NCBI GenBank assembly: GCA_021795795.1
Contig: JAJYPA010000033.1
Location: 1-34,101, forward strand
Length of the DNA stretch: 34,101 bases
DNA from: Pseudomonadota bacterium
GTDB lineage: Bacteria > Pseudomonadota > Gammaproteobacteria > Halothiobacillales > Halothiobacillaceae
Direction of reading: 5' to 3'
Part shown: piece after piece, positions 23,090-31,113 of the stretch
Layout: the number at the start of each line of letters is the position of its first letter
How positions within the stretch are numbered: position 1 is the stretch's first letter
The notes under the pieces: model-generated
The model's input: only the letters and a program-made list of their open reading frames with translations
Databases searched by the model: none
What the model was told of the DNA's origin: nothing
Made by a program: the position numbers and the translations under genes

Positions 23090-23912
23090 CGAATCCGGCG
23101 CGGCGTTTCTGCTCTTTGTACTTGGGCTGATGCTGGTCATGGGATCCGTCGCGGTGTACATGGCGGCGGAAGTGCCCATCGCCACTCACCAATCATTGGC
23201 ACTGTCCCAGCAGCATTACCTGCAAAGAGCGCGGCAACGGCTGATCACTTGGTACAAAACCCAGGCGGTTGTGCTGGACGCGTCCGGCAATGGTTCGGCT
23301 TCTCCGGTGCCGGCCAGCGGGTTGCTCGCTGCCGCAGGCATCAGCGAGCGTTGGAACGCGCAGGCTTTCGTTTCCACAGAACAGTGCCTGGCCGCCAGTC
23401 AGGGGAGCATTTGCTATCGCAATATCTGGGTGGCGGTACCATCCACTTCCGGCGCGCCGCCAGCGCTGGTCAACAATGTTTTTCAGCCCGGCGCCGCCCA
23501 GTATGTCGAGGTGTCCGGGCAACCTATCGAAAGCCTGCTCTACCAGCACAGCCTCGATCAACTGGATCGCATCGTTACCCGGATCGATGCCGGCTACTCC
23601 GCTTATGAGGCGTCCGGTGGCGTGCATAACATCAACGTCGACTGGTTCGCGCCGCCGCCGGATTCAGGCTGTGGCGTACCCAGTGGTGTCGGCCCGTTCA
23701 ATTGCTCAGGCGGTGGGTTCGCGCCAGTCGCCGCCTTATTCCCCAGCAGTTTTTTAGCGGGAAACAGCGCGCGCAATGCCTGGGGGATGGCCATCACAGC
23801 GAACAATTCCGGATCCCCCGCGAGCGATACCGCCACCCCTTATACCATGGCACTGGAGAGTCCTCTGCCATGGGGTGGTTCGCTCCTGGCAACCGCAGTT
23901 GAACCTCTGTAA
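23070..23912 (+). CDS. Minor pilin-like protein, GspK/PilX type
   Basis: The protein has 280 residues from the ATG at 23070, chosen for its ribosome-binding site (GAGGTGGG) and its overlap with the prepilin gene. A 10-residue leader (MSSRPSNESG) precedes AAFLLFVLGLMLVMGSVAVYMA, a class III prepilin-type hydrophobic helix. Position +5 is Leu and not Glu, the feature that marks GspK-type minor pilins at the tip. A basic amphipathic stretch (QQHYLQRARQRLITWYKTQ) follows, similar to the helix in PilX/GspK proteins. The rest is Gly-, Ser- and Pro-rich, with cysteines in STEQCLAASQGSICYRN and SGCGVPSGVGPFNCSGG. It is followed by the PilT-like ATPase 29 bp later. Confidence 0.7.
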   Translation: MSSRPSNESGAAFLLFVLGLMLVMGSVAVYMAAEVPIATHQSLALSQQHYLQRARQRLITWYKTQAVVLDASGNGSASPVPASGLLAAAGISERWNAQAFVSTEQCLAASQGSICYRNIWVAVPSTSGAPPALVNNVFQPGAAQYVEVSGQPIESLLYQHSLDQLDRIVTRIDAGYSAYEASGGVHNINVDWFAPPPDSGCGVPSGVGPFNCSGGGFAPVAALFPSSFLAGNSARNAWGMAITANNSGSPASDTATPYTMALESPLPWGGSLLATAVEPL

Positions 23913-23941
23913 CCCACCAACGAAAAGGAAAAAGGAACGTC

Positions 23942-25039
23942 ATGGCGCCATTCGTATCGTGGTTTGAACAGCATGCGGCTACCCTGGAAGGCAACTGGTC
24001 CGACCTGATACTCAAGGAAGGCAGGCCAGCGAAATACGCGGACGCATCCGGACATGTGGTCCCGATTTCCGGCGCCCCCACCCCAGACCGGGAGGACTTC
24101 CACACCTTGCTGGAAGCGCAAACCCGTAAAGATTTTCGCTTCACGCTCAAGAATTTGCATGGTGAAAACGGACAACCCAAGGAACTGGATTATGCCGCCC
24201 TGCTTGCGGGGCTGCGTTTCCGTTGCAATCTGTTCCACTATATGGGAGGCAGCCTGGCTTTGGTTATGCGCAAACTCAACGCGCATATTCCGGATTTCTC
24301 GACATTAGGGCTTCCTTTAGGCACCGTGCTGCCACTCTTCGCCCGCAAGTCCGGGATACTCCTCTTCAGCGGCGCCACAGGATCCGGAAAATCTACCACC
24401 ATGGCGTCCGGCCTGGCGGCCCAAACCACACGTCCGATTCATATACTATCCGTGGAGGACCCCGTCGAATATCTGATCCCCACGGATTGCGTCGCGGAAG
24501 TCACCCAGCGCGAGGTCGGCGTCGATAGTGCGAGCTTCAGCACGGCGCTACGTGCCGGCCTGCGTGAAAAACCGGACATCATTATGGTTGGTGAACTGCG
24601 TGACGCGGAAACCATCGAAACGGCCGCCGTCGCTGCGAATTCCGGGCATCTTGTTCTGGCGACGACGCACGCGCGCACTGCGTCGGAAACTGTGCGCCGA
24701 CTGCTCGATAGCGTGCCGGATTCCTCCCGTCCAAGCCTGCAGAACCAGCTGGCGGATTCGATTCTGGCGGTGATCGCGCAAGTGCTCATACCCAGAGCGG
24801 ACGGCCAAGGCAAGGCATTGGCTTACGAAATCATGACCGCGAGCAGTTCTGTGCGCGCCAATATTCGCGGCGGACGGTATGAAAAACTGCCGGCCGACAT
24901 TTTTCAGGGCCGCGACGAAGGCATGATCCAAATGGAAAGTTGTCTGGTGGACATGGTCCGCAACGGCGTCATCACGCAAGAAGATGCCATGGCGGCAACC
25001 CCTGATCTCGACACCCTGAAGCAGCGACTGTCCTACTAG
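23942..25039 (+). CDS. pilT: PilT-type retraction ATPase
   Basis: The protein has 365 residues. PilT-family ATPases depolymerise type IV pili, pulling the pilus back. The N-terminal domain (WSDLILKEGRPAKYADASG) is a PilT-style PAS-like domain. Walker A is GATGSGKST at 144-152 (K150), the Asp box is LSVEDPVEYLIP, Walker B is PDIIMVGELRD and the His box is GHLVLATTHARTASETV. There is no tetra-cysteine zinc site, unlike the extension ATPase PilQ, which supports retraction. DotB and the plasmid TraJ/PilT relatives share this layout and are an alternative. It lies between a minor pilin and a PilV-like pilin, with 29 and 10 bp gaps. Note that in R64 the name pilT refers to a lytic transglycosylase, which here is the gene at 28649. 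Confidence 0.85.
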   Translation: MAPFVSWFEQHAATLEGNWSDLILKEGRPAKYADASGHVVPISGAPTPDREDFHTLLEAQTRKDFRFTLKNLHGENGQPKELDYAALLAGLRFRCNLFHYMGGSLALVMRKLNAHIPDFSTLGLPLGTVLPLFARKSGILLFSGATGSGKSTTMASGLAAQTTRPIHILSVEDPVEYLIPTDCVAEVTQREVGVDSASFSTALRAGLREKPDIIMVGELRDAETIETAAVAANSGHLVLATTHARTASETVRRLLDSVPDSSRPSLQNQLADSILAVIAQVLIPRADGQGKALAYEIMTASSSVRANIRGGRYEKLPADIFQGRDEGMIQMESCLVDMVRNGVITQEDAMAATPDLDTLKQRLSY

Positions 25040-25049
25040 GAGACACTGA

Positions 25050-26285
25050 ATGCGCCGCCCTATCCACCATTCCGGAGAATCCGGGTTTACCCTGCTGGAA
25101 ATGATTATCGCAATCATCATTATGACCATCTTCGCGATGATCGTGTATCCGGTGTTCACTCAGGTTGCACACTACGCGGCAACCGTCAGCACCCGCGCCC
25201 GCCTGCAGGAACTGGTCAAGGGGCTCACCGTCGCCTATCAAAAAGACGCCATGGTGATCGATACCACCGAAGCGGATGGCGACGTGGTCTTCACAGCCGA
25301 CTGGTCCCAGGTGTTGGGCGCACCAGGCGATCCGCTCGGTACATCCATGTTAACGAATGGCTCAGTGAACGTGTCCCCAGTGCAGGCATTCACACCCGGA
25401 AATCCTTCCAGCCTGGAAAGCGGATTCTATGCCATCGCCGGCGCCGCCGGGAACTCGCCACTGTCGCTCGCCGAAAACGGCGATGGCGTGCCCGTGTGGG
25501 TGTATGTGAGTCCGGAAATGCAAGGCTACTATGACGGATACGCCGTTCTCTATCACGACGTTGCGTTTCTCTCCACCAACGGAGCTCCAGCCAGCGTGAC
25601 ACCCATGTCGCAAGGAGTCACCTACGTCTGTTCGGCCAGCACCAGCACTCAGTCCAGCGGATGCCAATTGTCACTGGGTAACAACGGCGGGCAGCACGAT
25701 GCGGTGGCGACATTCTCTGGCTACGCCGTGGAGGCGGCAAAATACAAATCCACACTGGCTCAAATGCGGGAAATTGCCAGCGATTACCAGGGCTATTTCA
25801 CGACTCAATACCTGGCCAACCCGCAGCGTAATGCTGACATCGATTATTTCGCGAATATTGACACGGCCTGGGACGGTTGCGGACCTCCAGGCGGCGGGAA
25901 CGCCTATATGGACACCAATTCCGCCATACCTAACAGTGGTGATGGAAGCAATGGTGGTCCTGGCTACGCCTTTCCAGGCCAGAACCCGGATGGCAGTACG
26001 GTCACGTACTACGGAGCTTATACCCAGAACGATACCCAGCCAGTTACCTGGGATGCAGACGCGTTTATCACCAATCTCGGCATTTCCGTTTCTGAAGCCA
26101 CTACCGGATGGGGGTTCCTGATGGGGGTGGCGAATGGTCCAAACGCGCCAAATTTTAATGGCCAACTGGATCGGGATCCGCTGGCTTGCAGCACCAATCT
26201 TCAAAGTCCGCCTTACACAGCCTATATCGAGGCCTGGGCACCAGGAGGAATACTTTTGAGCGTCCCTGTCGTTGGCACCTATTAA
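25050..26285 (+). CDS. Large PilV-like minor pilin
   Basis: The precursor has 411 residues. A 12-residue leader (MRRPIHHSGESG) is followed by FTLLEMIIAIIIMTIFAMIV with Glu at +5, a canonical prepilin N-terminus. The long mature part contains a Cys pair in YVCSASTSTQSSGC, a further Cys in DGCGPPGGG, and Asn/Gly-rich loops (NSGDGSNGGPGYAFPGQNP). Such size is typical of tip adhesin-like minor pilins such as PilV of R64, but there are no shufflon repeats or recombinase, so the C-terminus looks fixed. It has GGAG upstream and overlaps no gene; the next gene follows 22 bp later. Confidence 0.78.
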   Translation: MRRPIHHSGESGFTLLEMIIAIIIMTIFAMIVYPVFTQVAHYAATVSTRARLQELVKGLTVAYQKDAMVIDTTEADGDVVFTADWSQVLGAPGDPLGTSMLTNGSVNVSPVQAFTPGNPSSLESGFYAIAGAAGNSPLSLAENGDGVPVWVYVSPEMQGYYDGYAVLYHDVAFLSTNGAPASVTPMSQGVTYVCSASTSTQSSGCQLSLGNNGGQHDAVATFSGYAVEAAKYKSTLAQMREIASDYQGYFTTQYLANPQRNADIDYFANIDTAWDGCGPPGGGNAYMDTNSAIPNSGDGSNGGPGYAFPGQNPDGSTVTYYGAYTQNDTQPVTWDADAFITNLGISVSEATTGWGFLMGVANGPNAPNFNGQLDRDPLACSTNLQSPPYTAYIEAWAPGGILLSVPVVGTY

Positions 26286-26307
26286 AAACCCCAGAGGAGT
26301 AAATCTT

Positions 26308-27453
26308 ATGCGTCAAACATTGCAAATCCTTTCCACCATCGGGCTGATCAGTCTGGGCGTCAATGCTTGGGCGGACGCTCCCGGCGGCTTCAACAGCATC
26401 CTCCAGGCCGCCGCCAGCGGTCCCGCGACGTCTGCAGGTCAACCGTCTGCGCAAGGTGCGGCGATTAAAGGCCTGCCGGCCAGCCTTGGTGGATCGAAGG
26501 CGTCGGCACATCCGGCTACAAACGCGCCCGCCCAGAAACCGCTTTTGCACACTGCGGCTTCGGCCGGGGCCACACCACCGCCGATCCAACAAAAGCCATC
26601 CGTTACGCCCCCTTCGACAGTCCACGCACCGACTGCAGTCGCTACACACCCTGCCATGCCATTGGCTCCGCAACGTCCTATTGGCGTGCCAATGTCGTTG
26701 CAACCGTCACGTATACAGCCGGATACCGCTCACAATGTGCCGAGCAAACCCATGTTGGAACTGCCGCAGACAACATCGCCATTGCGACCGACAACACTAA
26801 CACCCAATCCAGCAGCGACAGGTTATGTCAACCCTTTCGTCGGACAACCGGGCGTGATCGAAAACCTTTCCAACCGGCTTGCGGTCATCAAACTAAAGAA
26901 TGCGATTGCCAAGGCCAAGGCATCAGGGGCCAAGTATCGCTCGGAATATGCGACGCTTTCCCAAAACAACTCCCCGCAAGTGCAGGCGTTGTCGCAGTCG
27001 GTCACTCAGATAAAAGCCAGCCTGGCTCAATTGCAATCCATGCGGACGGCTCAAGCACGTATGGCCCAGATCGTCCAGCGCAAAAAGGCCCATCCGTCCA
27101 TGACGCTGGTCGGCATTATTCATAACAATGGCGAAAAATACGCTCTGTTGCAGGTCGGCAAACAAATATTAACCTTAATGAAAGGTGCCGCAGCCGGGCA
27201 TACCACTATTCAGTCCATTGGCACTGATTCGATACAAATGGCTAATGGGGTGCAGTTGCGCGTGTCACCTAATGCGGTTGGACACTACGCGTCCACCTCA
27301 TGGAAGGGCACACAGGCCGGGGGGGGCATTATTCCACCCCAATCCGCAATTTCAGCGAAGCTTATGAATGAGGCCCGTCAATCCGGGGTTCCTTTGCCGG
27401 GGAATAATGCGGCACAAATGATCCGCTTCCCGACCCCTGGAATTCAGCCTTGA
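26308..27453 (+). CDS. PilP/GspC-like periplasmic pilus protein
   Basis: The protein has 381 residues from the ATG at 26308, which is preceded by AGAGGAG. The signal peptide is about 24 residues (LQILSTIGLISLGVNAWADA). Residues 30-195 are a long disordered linker rich in Pro, Ala and Thr (QAAASGPATSAGQP, STVHAPTAVATHPAMP). A helical coiled-coil region follows (NRLAVIKLKNAIAKAKASG, VTQIKASLAQLQSMRTAQARM). The C-terminal domain TLVGIIHNNGEKYALLQVGK, LTLMKGAAAGHTTIQSIGTDSI and QMANGVQLRVSP has the repeating beta pattern of the HR domain of PilP/GspC proteins, which link the inner-membrane complex to the secretin. The PilP assignment is by pattern only. Its stop overlaps the next gene's TTG start. 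Confidence 0.6.
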   Translation: MRQTLQILSTIGLISLGVNAWADAPGGFNSILQAAASGPATSAGQPSAQGAAIKGLPASLGGSKASAHPATNAPAQKPLLHTAASAGATPPPIQQKPSVTPPSTVHAPTAVATHPAMPLAPQRPIGVPMSLQPSRIQPDTAHNVPSKPMLELPQTTSPLRPTTLTPNPAATGYVNPFVGQPGVIENLSNRLAVIKLKNAIAKAKASGAKYRSEYATLSQNNSPQVQALSQSVTQIKASLAQLQSMRTAQARMAQIVQRKKAHPSMTLVGIIHNNGEKYALLQVGKQILTLMKGAAAGHTTIQSIGTDSIQMANGVQLRVSPNAVGHYASTSWKGTQAGGGIIPPQSAISAKLMNEARQSGVPLPGNNAAQMIRFPTPGIQP

Positions 27454-28625
27454 GCCAGCAGCTTCCGCAAACACAAGTGCGTCGTGGCGCAAGCGCGTAT
27501 CCAGTCCCGGATCTGCGCTTTACGGCGCATCATTTTCCTGTGTCGTCCGCATTCGTCAATTTTCTCGACGAGGTGACTGGGCAAATGCGTATCGTCCGCG
27601 AGGAACAGGACTGGGGCGACCAGATCACCGAGCGTATGGGAAAAGGACTTCGCAACATTCCGGAGATCCGCAAGGTGGTTCAGTCCGCTTCCGATGCCGC
27701 GTTCCAAACGGAATTGGGCCGTGATTTGACCTTGCGCGCCTACAACATATTTGGGCACCTGCTGACTGGCAACCAGGACTTTTATGGTCAGATGCATTCC
27801 GCCAACCGCTTCATTCTGGTGGTCAGCGCACCGCGGCATGGCGGTTCTTATCTCACCAAGGAACTCTACCGCGCGGTCGGCCGGGACCACCGCTCCCTGC
27901 CAAACTACTTTGCCCATGACGGGTTCCCAGAAGCGAACAACGCATGGATCGGCAACGACGGTATGGAAACCATGCCGATGACGCGCCGCACGCTGCAGCA
28001 GACCGCCGAATGGATCACCATGGCCGACTGGTTTTTTCGGGAAGCCCGCCCCATGGCCGGGATGCGCACCATCCCAAAGAAGGGCACCAAGATGGTTTAC
28101 GAGGGCCGATTCTTCCGCGACCTGTTCGGTCCTCTGGCGGAATGGGTCATCGCGGTGCGCCACCCAGCAGCCGCTTGTCTCTCATTGGTGGAAAAAGCTG
28201 GCGGGATGACACCAGACGGAAAATTCCCGACCCAACCACGCAGTGTCATTGAGCGCTGGGTGGTGGAGTCCTGGGAAACCGACGGCGTGACCCGGCAGGA
28301 AGTCGGGCGGATGCCGTACTTTGACGCGTACCTGCACTACTGGTTGCGCTATCACCAGATCATGGCGGTGAATGGACTATTTCAAGGCAACAGACGGCTG
28401 ACCGTGCTGCCGTATCATCAGCAGTCGTTCGAGACATATGTCAGCGCACAGCACGCCCGTTTCGCTTCCGGCCGAGATACCGAAACCTTTTTTGTGCACG
28501 GGTCCGTACGAGGAAAACACCCGGGATGGGTTACGCAATCCGCAAGAACCATAGAGGAAATCGCCCAATTGTGGGGAAGTTTTGGCGTCGCGTTTCCCGC
28601 GGCGGAAATCGCCGAAGCGTTCTGA
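27450..28625 (+). CDS. Sulfotransferase-like P-loop protein in the pilus operon
   Basis: The protein has 391 residues. It starts at a TTG overlapping the stop of the previous gene (TTGA), with no ATG nearby, so translation is probably coupled. The stretch NRFILVVSAPRHGGSYLTKELY (119-140) resembles the 5'-phosphosulfate-binding loop of PAPS sulfotransferases, and EWVIAVRHPAAACLSLVEK resembles their 3'-phosphate-binding RxPxxxxxSL motif, here about 110 residues further on. Trp/Tyr-rich helices follow (AYLHYWLRYHQIMAV). No signal peptide or membrane segment is evident, so it is cytosolic. If the assignment holds, it would transfer a sulfate group to a glycan, lipid or protein, possibly a surface or pilus component; the substrate is unknown. 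A nucleotide-binding protein of another kind is the main alternative. Confidence 0.6.
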   Translation: MSQQLPQTQVRRGASAYPVPDLRFTAHHFPVSSAFVNFLDEVTGQMRIVREEQDWGDQITERMGKGLRNIPEIRKVVQSASDAAFQTELGRDLTLRAYNIFGHLLTGNQDFYGQMHSANRFILVVSAPRHGGSYLTKELYRAVGRDHRSLPNYFAHDGFPEANNAWIGNDGMETMPMTRRTLQQTAEWITMADWFFREARPMAGMRTIPKKGTKMVYEGRFFRDLFGPLAEWVIAVRHPAAACLSLVEKAGGMTPDGKFPTQPRSVIERWVVESWETDGVTRQEVGRMPYFDAYLHYWLRYHQIMAVNGLFQGNRRLTVLPYHQQSFETYVSAQHARFASGRDTETFFVHGSVRGKHPGWVTQSARTIEEIAQLWGSFGVAFPAAEIAEAF

Positions 28626-28648
28626 CTGCGACGGGACAGGGAAATGAC

Positions 28649-29593
28649 ATGCTGACCTGCCTGCACGAAGCCGCGCATCAGTTTGGGGTATCTGAGGCCC
28701 GCCTGGAACGGATTTATCAGCCGGACAGAAAACAGCAAACCGGCATGGGTGCCATGGATATTGCTGATGGCTGGGCACCCATTCTGGAAAAAGCAGGATT
28801 TTCTCTCAGCGCCGTAAAAACGGATACCTGCGAGAACATCCGTGCCGCCGCCTGGATACTGTCCGCCTACCGACATAAGGTTGCGGCAGGTACTGATGGA
28901 AACAACCCGGTTCACTCCGCTCCAGCCTGTCTGAGCAATGCAGCACGGACTTACCATGTCAATGCCAACATCTTGTGGACGGCATTTAAAAATGGTAAAA
29001 GTTCAACGCCGCGCCACATCGGCCCTATGGGCATACCTTCTGGCTGGCTGCCCATTTTGCGTGCTGCAGGATTCCCCGAGTGGCAGGTCAAGCACAATGC
29101 CTGCTGGAACATAGCCGCCGGGGCCTGGATCATGGCTGCCAGCCATCGCGGAGCCGGAACCAGCGACGTGTGGCACACGAAATCAAGATATCTGCCCAAC
29201 CCCCCTGCCCGCTATGGACGGCTGATCACCCATTACGCGGAATTGGATCATGTTCCCGCGGCGCTGATAGCGGCGGTCATTACCCAGGAGTCCGGGTTCA
29301 ACGCAAAAGCCGTTTCACCGAAGGGCGCCGAAGGACTGATGCAACTCATGCCCGCGACGGCTGCACGCTTCGGGGTGAGCAATCCTTTTGATCCCACGCA
29401 AGCCATTCGCGGTGGCACGGCATATCTCGCGCATTTACTTCACGAATTCAACGGAAACAAGCGCCTCGCCATCGCCGGTTATAACGCGGGCGGGCAAGCA
29501 GTCATCAATGCCGGTTACCACGTACCACCCTATCAGGAGACGGAACATTATGTTCCAGCCGTATTGAGCTTTTACCGAAAATACGTCAAATGA
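28649..29593 (+). CDS. Lytic transglycosylase with three SLT-like modules
   Basis: The protein has 314 residues from the ATG at 28649 (AGGGA upstream). It is the equivalent of the R64 pilus lytic transglycosylase (there called PilT). Residues 192-313 are a standard SLT domain: ALIAAVITQESGFNAKAVSP with catalytic E214, GAEGLMQLMPATA, GGTAYLAHLL and AIAGYNAGGQAV. Upstream lie two shorter homologous modules, 5-75 and 94-165, which share GWxPIL, AGF and CxNIxxxAWI. In both, the position equivalent to the catalytic ES is replaced (YQPDRKQQ and FKNGKSST), so they are probably non-catalytic, perhaps for peptidoglycan binding. There is no obvious signal peptide, so export must use another route or a missed start. 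It closes the pilus block. Confidence 0.8.
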   Translation: MLTCLHEAAHQFGVSEARLERIYQPDRKQQTGMGAMDIADGWAPILEKAGFSLSAVKTDTCENIRAAAWILSAYRHKVAAGTDGNNPVHSAPACLSNAARTYHVNANILWTAFKNGKSSTPRHIGPMGIPSGWLPILRAAGFPEWQVKHNACWNIAAGAWIMAASHRGAGTSDVWHTKSRYLPNPPARYGRLITHYAELDHVPAALIAAVITQESGFNAKAVSPKGAEGLMQLMPATAARFGVSNPFDPTQAIRGGTAYLAHLLHEFNGNKRLAIAGYNAGGQAVINAGYHVPPYQETEHYVPAVLSFYRKYVK

Positions 29594-29749
29594 GACATGA
29601 GGCGTATTACATATCATGGCAAACTCGTAGGACGTAATAGCAACTTTCTTCAATGTATTACCGAACGTAACCATAAACAAACAAAATACACTACAACAAG
29701 TGAATCCTGGTAACCGTCGACGACATCAAAACAGTAAAGGAGATGGGCA
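29594..29749 (+). promoter_or_regulatory. AT-rich gap, likely promoter region of the EAL cassette
   Basis: This 156-bp gap is more AT-rich than the flanking genes and has no coding frame. It precedes a tightly overlapping three-gene cassette, so a promoter is expected here, but no clean hexamer pair is visible. Confidence 0.3.
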
Positions 29750-30457
29750 TTGGCTCATATGTCACACTCTGAACACATTGCCCTGATAGACAAGCCGGCA
29801 GACTACGCGAACTTTCTAAACACCGGCCTGCGTATCCTCGCGCCATCCGGCGTCTATCACCCGCACGACTCGTCCAGCACTTTGTTGATGCTGCAGGCCG
29901 TCAAGCCCATCATCAACGGCAAAACCGTACTGGAAATCGGCGGTGGATCAGGCGCGCTGGCACTCATGATGAAATTGTTGGGTGCCTGCCGGGTCACGGT
30001 CACGGACATATGTGAACGATCAGTCGCCACCATGGAATGTAATGCCCTGATCAACCAGATAAAACTTGATGTGCGCGAGGGACATCTGTTTGAACCCGTT
30101 GGCAAGACTCGCTTCGAGGTCGTTGTATTCAATATGCCTCTGTTAAACGCCCCCATTCATGGGCACGCCGAACGTGCGCTCTGCGACCCGGGCGGGGTTA
30201 TCCTGCAGGAGTTTCTCGCCTCCCTGCCGGATCATTTGACTGGTGACGGGGCAGCCTTCTTCGCTCATAGCAGCATTTCTGCGCCACTACCCATTTCATC
30301 TGCTGGCTGTTTGACGATAGCGAGTGAACATATGCGGGAAGGCGGACGCTCTTTCCGCATTATGAAATGGGAAAACCAGCCCACAGTCACAAGCCACGGG
30401 CGGGCCGCCAATTTACAAACAAAACCAAAAGGAAAGGAGAACTCATGTGCACGGTAG
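29750..30457 (+). CDS. SAM-dependent class I methyltransferase
   Basis: The protein has 235 residues. The start is a TTG at 29750, since AAAGGAG is correctly spaced for it and not for the ATG at 29759. The SAM-binding glycine motif is VLEIGGGSGALALMMKLLG (60-78), with an acidic end to the next strand (VTVTDICERSVATMECN). The segment FEVVVFNMPLL stands where N6-adenine, RsmC and HemK-type enzymes have (N/D)PP(F/Y); NMPL is a divergent version, so the substrate is uncertain (nucleic acid, protein or small molecule). The C-terminus is polar and low-complexity and overlaps the next gene by 13 bp, so part of it may reflect overlap constraint. It is the first gene of the EAL cassette. Confidence 0.72.
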   Translation: MAHMSHSEHIALIDKPADYANFLNTGLRILAPSGVYHPHDSSSTLLMLQAVKPIINGKTVLEIGGGSGALALMMKLLGACRVTVTDICERSVATMECNALINQIKLDVREGHLFEPVGKTRFEVVVFNMPLLNAPIHGHAERALCDPGGVILQEFLASLPDHLTGDGAAFFAHSSISAPLPISSAGCLTIASEHMREGGRSFRIMKWENQPTVTSHGRAANLQTKPKGKENSCAR

Positions 30458-31113
30458 GCCATCGGCACCATTTTCGACTTGAGCCATTAGTGGAGCTGGT
30501 CTCAGGGCGGGTTGTCGGACACGAATTGTTGGCTGGAGAGAGCAACTGTCCAACTTACGATATGTCCAGTTGGCGCCGGTTTTATCACTTCCTGGAGAAT
30601 GAAATACCAGACATTCTGCAGCAAAACAAAGGTCTGCTGTTCGTTAATCTTGACGGTATGCAAATGCTGGATCCAGAGATCGGCACTTCAGTCATGAATC
30701 TAAAATCTCACGCGGAACGTCTGGTGCTGGAATGGACCGAGCAACATTTTCATTCGGATCATTTCATCGCCGTTCTCGCCAAAATTGCTTTTTTTAAATC
30801 CCAAGGATTCCAGATCGCTGTTGACGATATTGGTGCGGGCATAGATGGCATGGGCCGTGCGCACAGTTGCCGTCCGCATTTCGGAAAAATCGACGGCCAA
30901 ATATTGGCGCGTGCGCGCAAGTCGAACGATGAACAAAGGCACCTGTACATTCGTGGCATGGTCGATTCTTTGCGTTCCCACGGGGCACGGGTGATTGTCG
31001 AATGGATAGAGTCGCCACAAGACAGAGACATCGCTTTGGCCGCGGGCGCGGATTTGGGGCAAGGTTATTTGTGGACAAAACCACAAAACGGCGAGGTGAA
31101 TCCATGCGTTTGA
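30445..31113 (+). CDS. EAL-domain protein, possible c-di-GMP phosphodiesterase
   Basis: The protein has 222 residues and is a single EAL domain without sensor. EAL enzymes hydrolyse cyclic di-GMP to pGpG. All residues usually needed can be located: E27 in HELLAGE (in place of EAL), N68 in FVNLDG, E96 in LEWTEQ, D127-D128 in AVDDIGAG, K148 and D150 in GKIDGQ, E186 in VEWIES and Q206 in LGQGYLW. It could therefore be active, although loop motifs such as DDFGTG are altered to DDIGAG. The start ATG has AAAGGAGAA upstream. It overlaps the methyltransferase by 13 bp and the next gene by 10 bp. A role in lowering c-di-GMP near the pilus machinery is plausible but inferred. Confidence 0.8.
   Translation: MCTVGHRHHFRLEPLVELVSGRVVGHELLAGESNCPTYDMSSWRRFYHFLENEIPDILQQNKGLLFVNLDGMQMLDPEIGTSVMNLKSHAERLVLEWTEQHFHSDHFIAVLAKIAFFKSQGFQIAVDDIGAGIDGMGRAHSCRPHFGKIDGQILARARKSNDEQRHLYIRGMVDSLRSHGARVIVEWIESPQDRDIALAAGADLGQGYLWTKPQNGEVNPCV

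Noticed and set aside
25050..26285. Shufflon at the PilV-like gene
   Set aside because: No inverted repeated segments or site-specific recombinase gene were seen next to the large minor pilin.
27444..28163. 239-codon minus-strand frame within the sulfotransferase-like gene
   Set aside because: The plus-strand gene has coupled start and operon context; the minus frame has no ribosome-binding site or recognisable motif.
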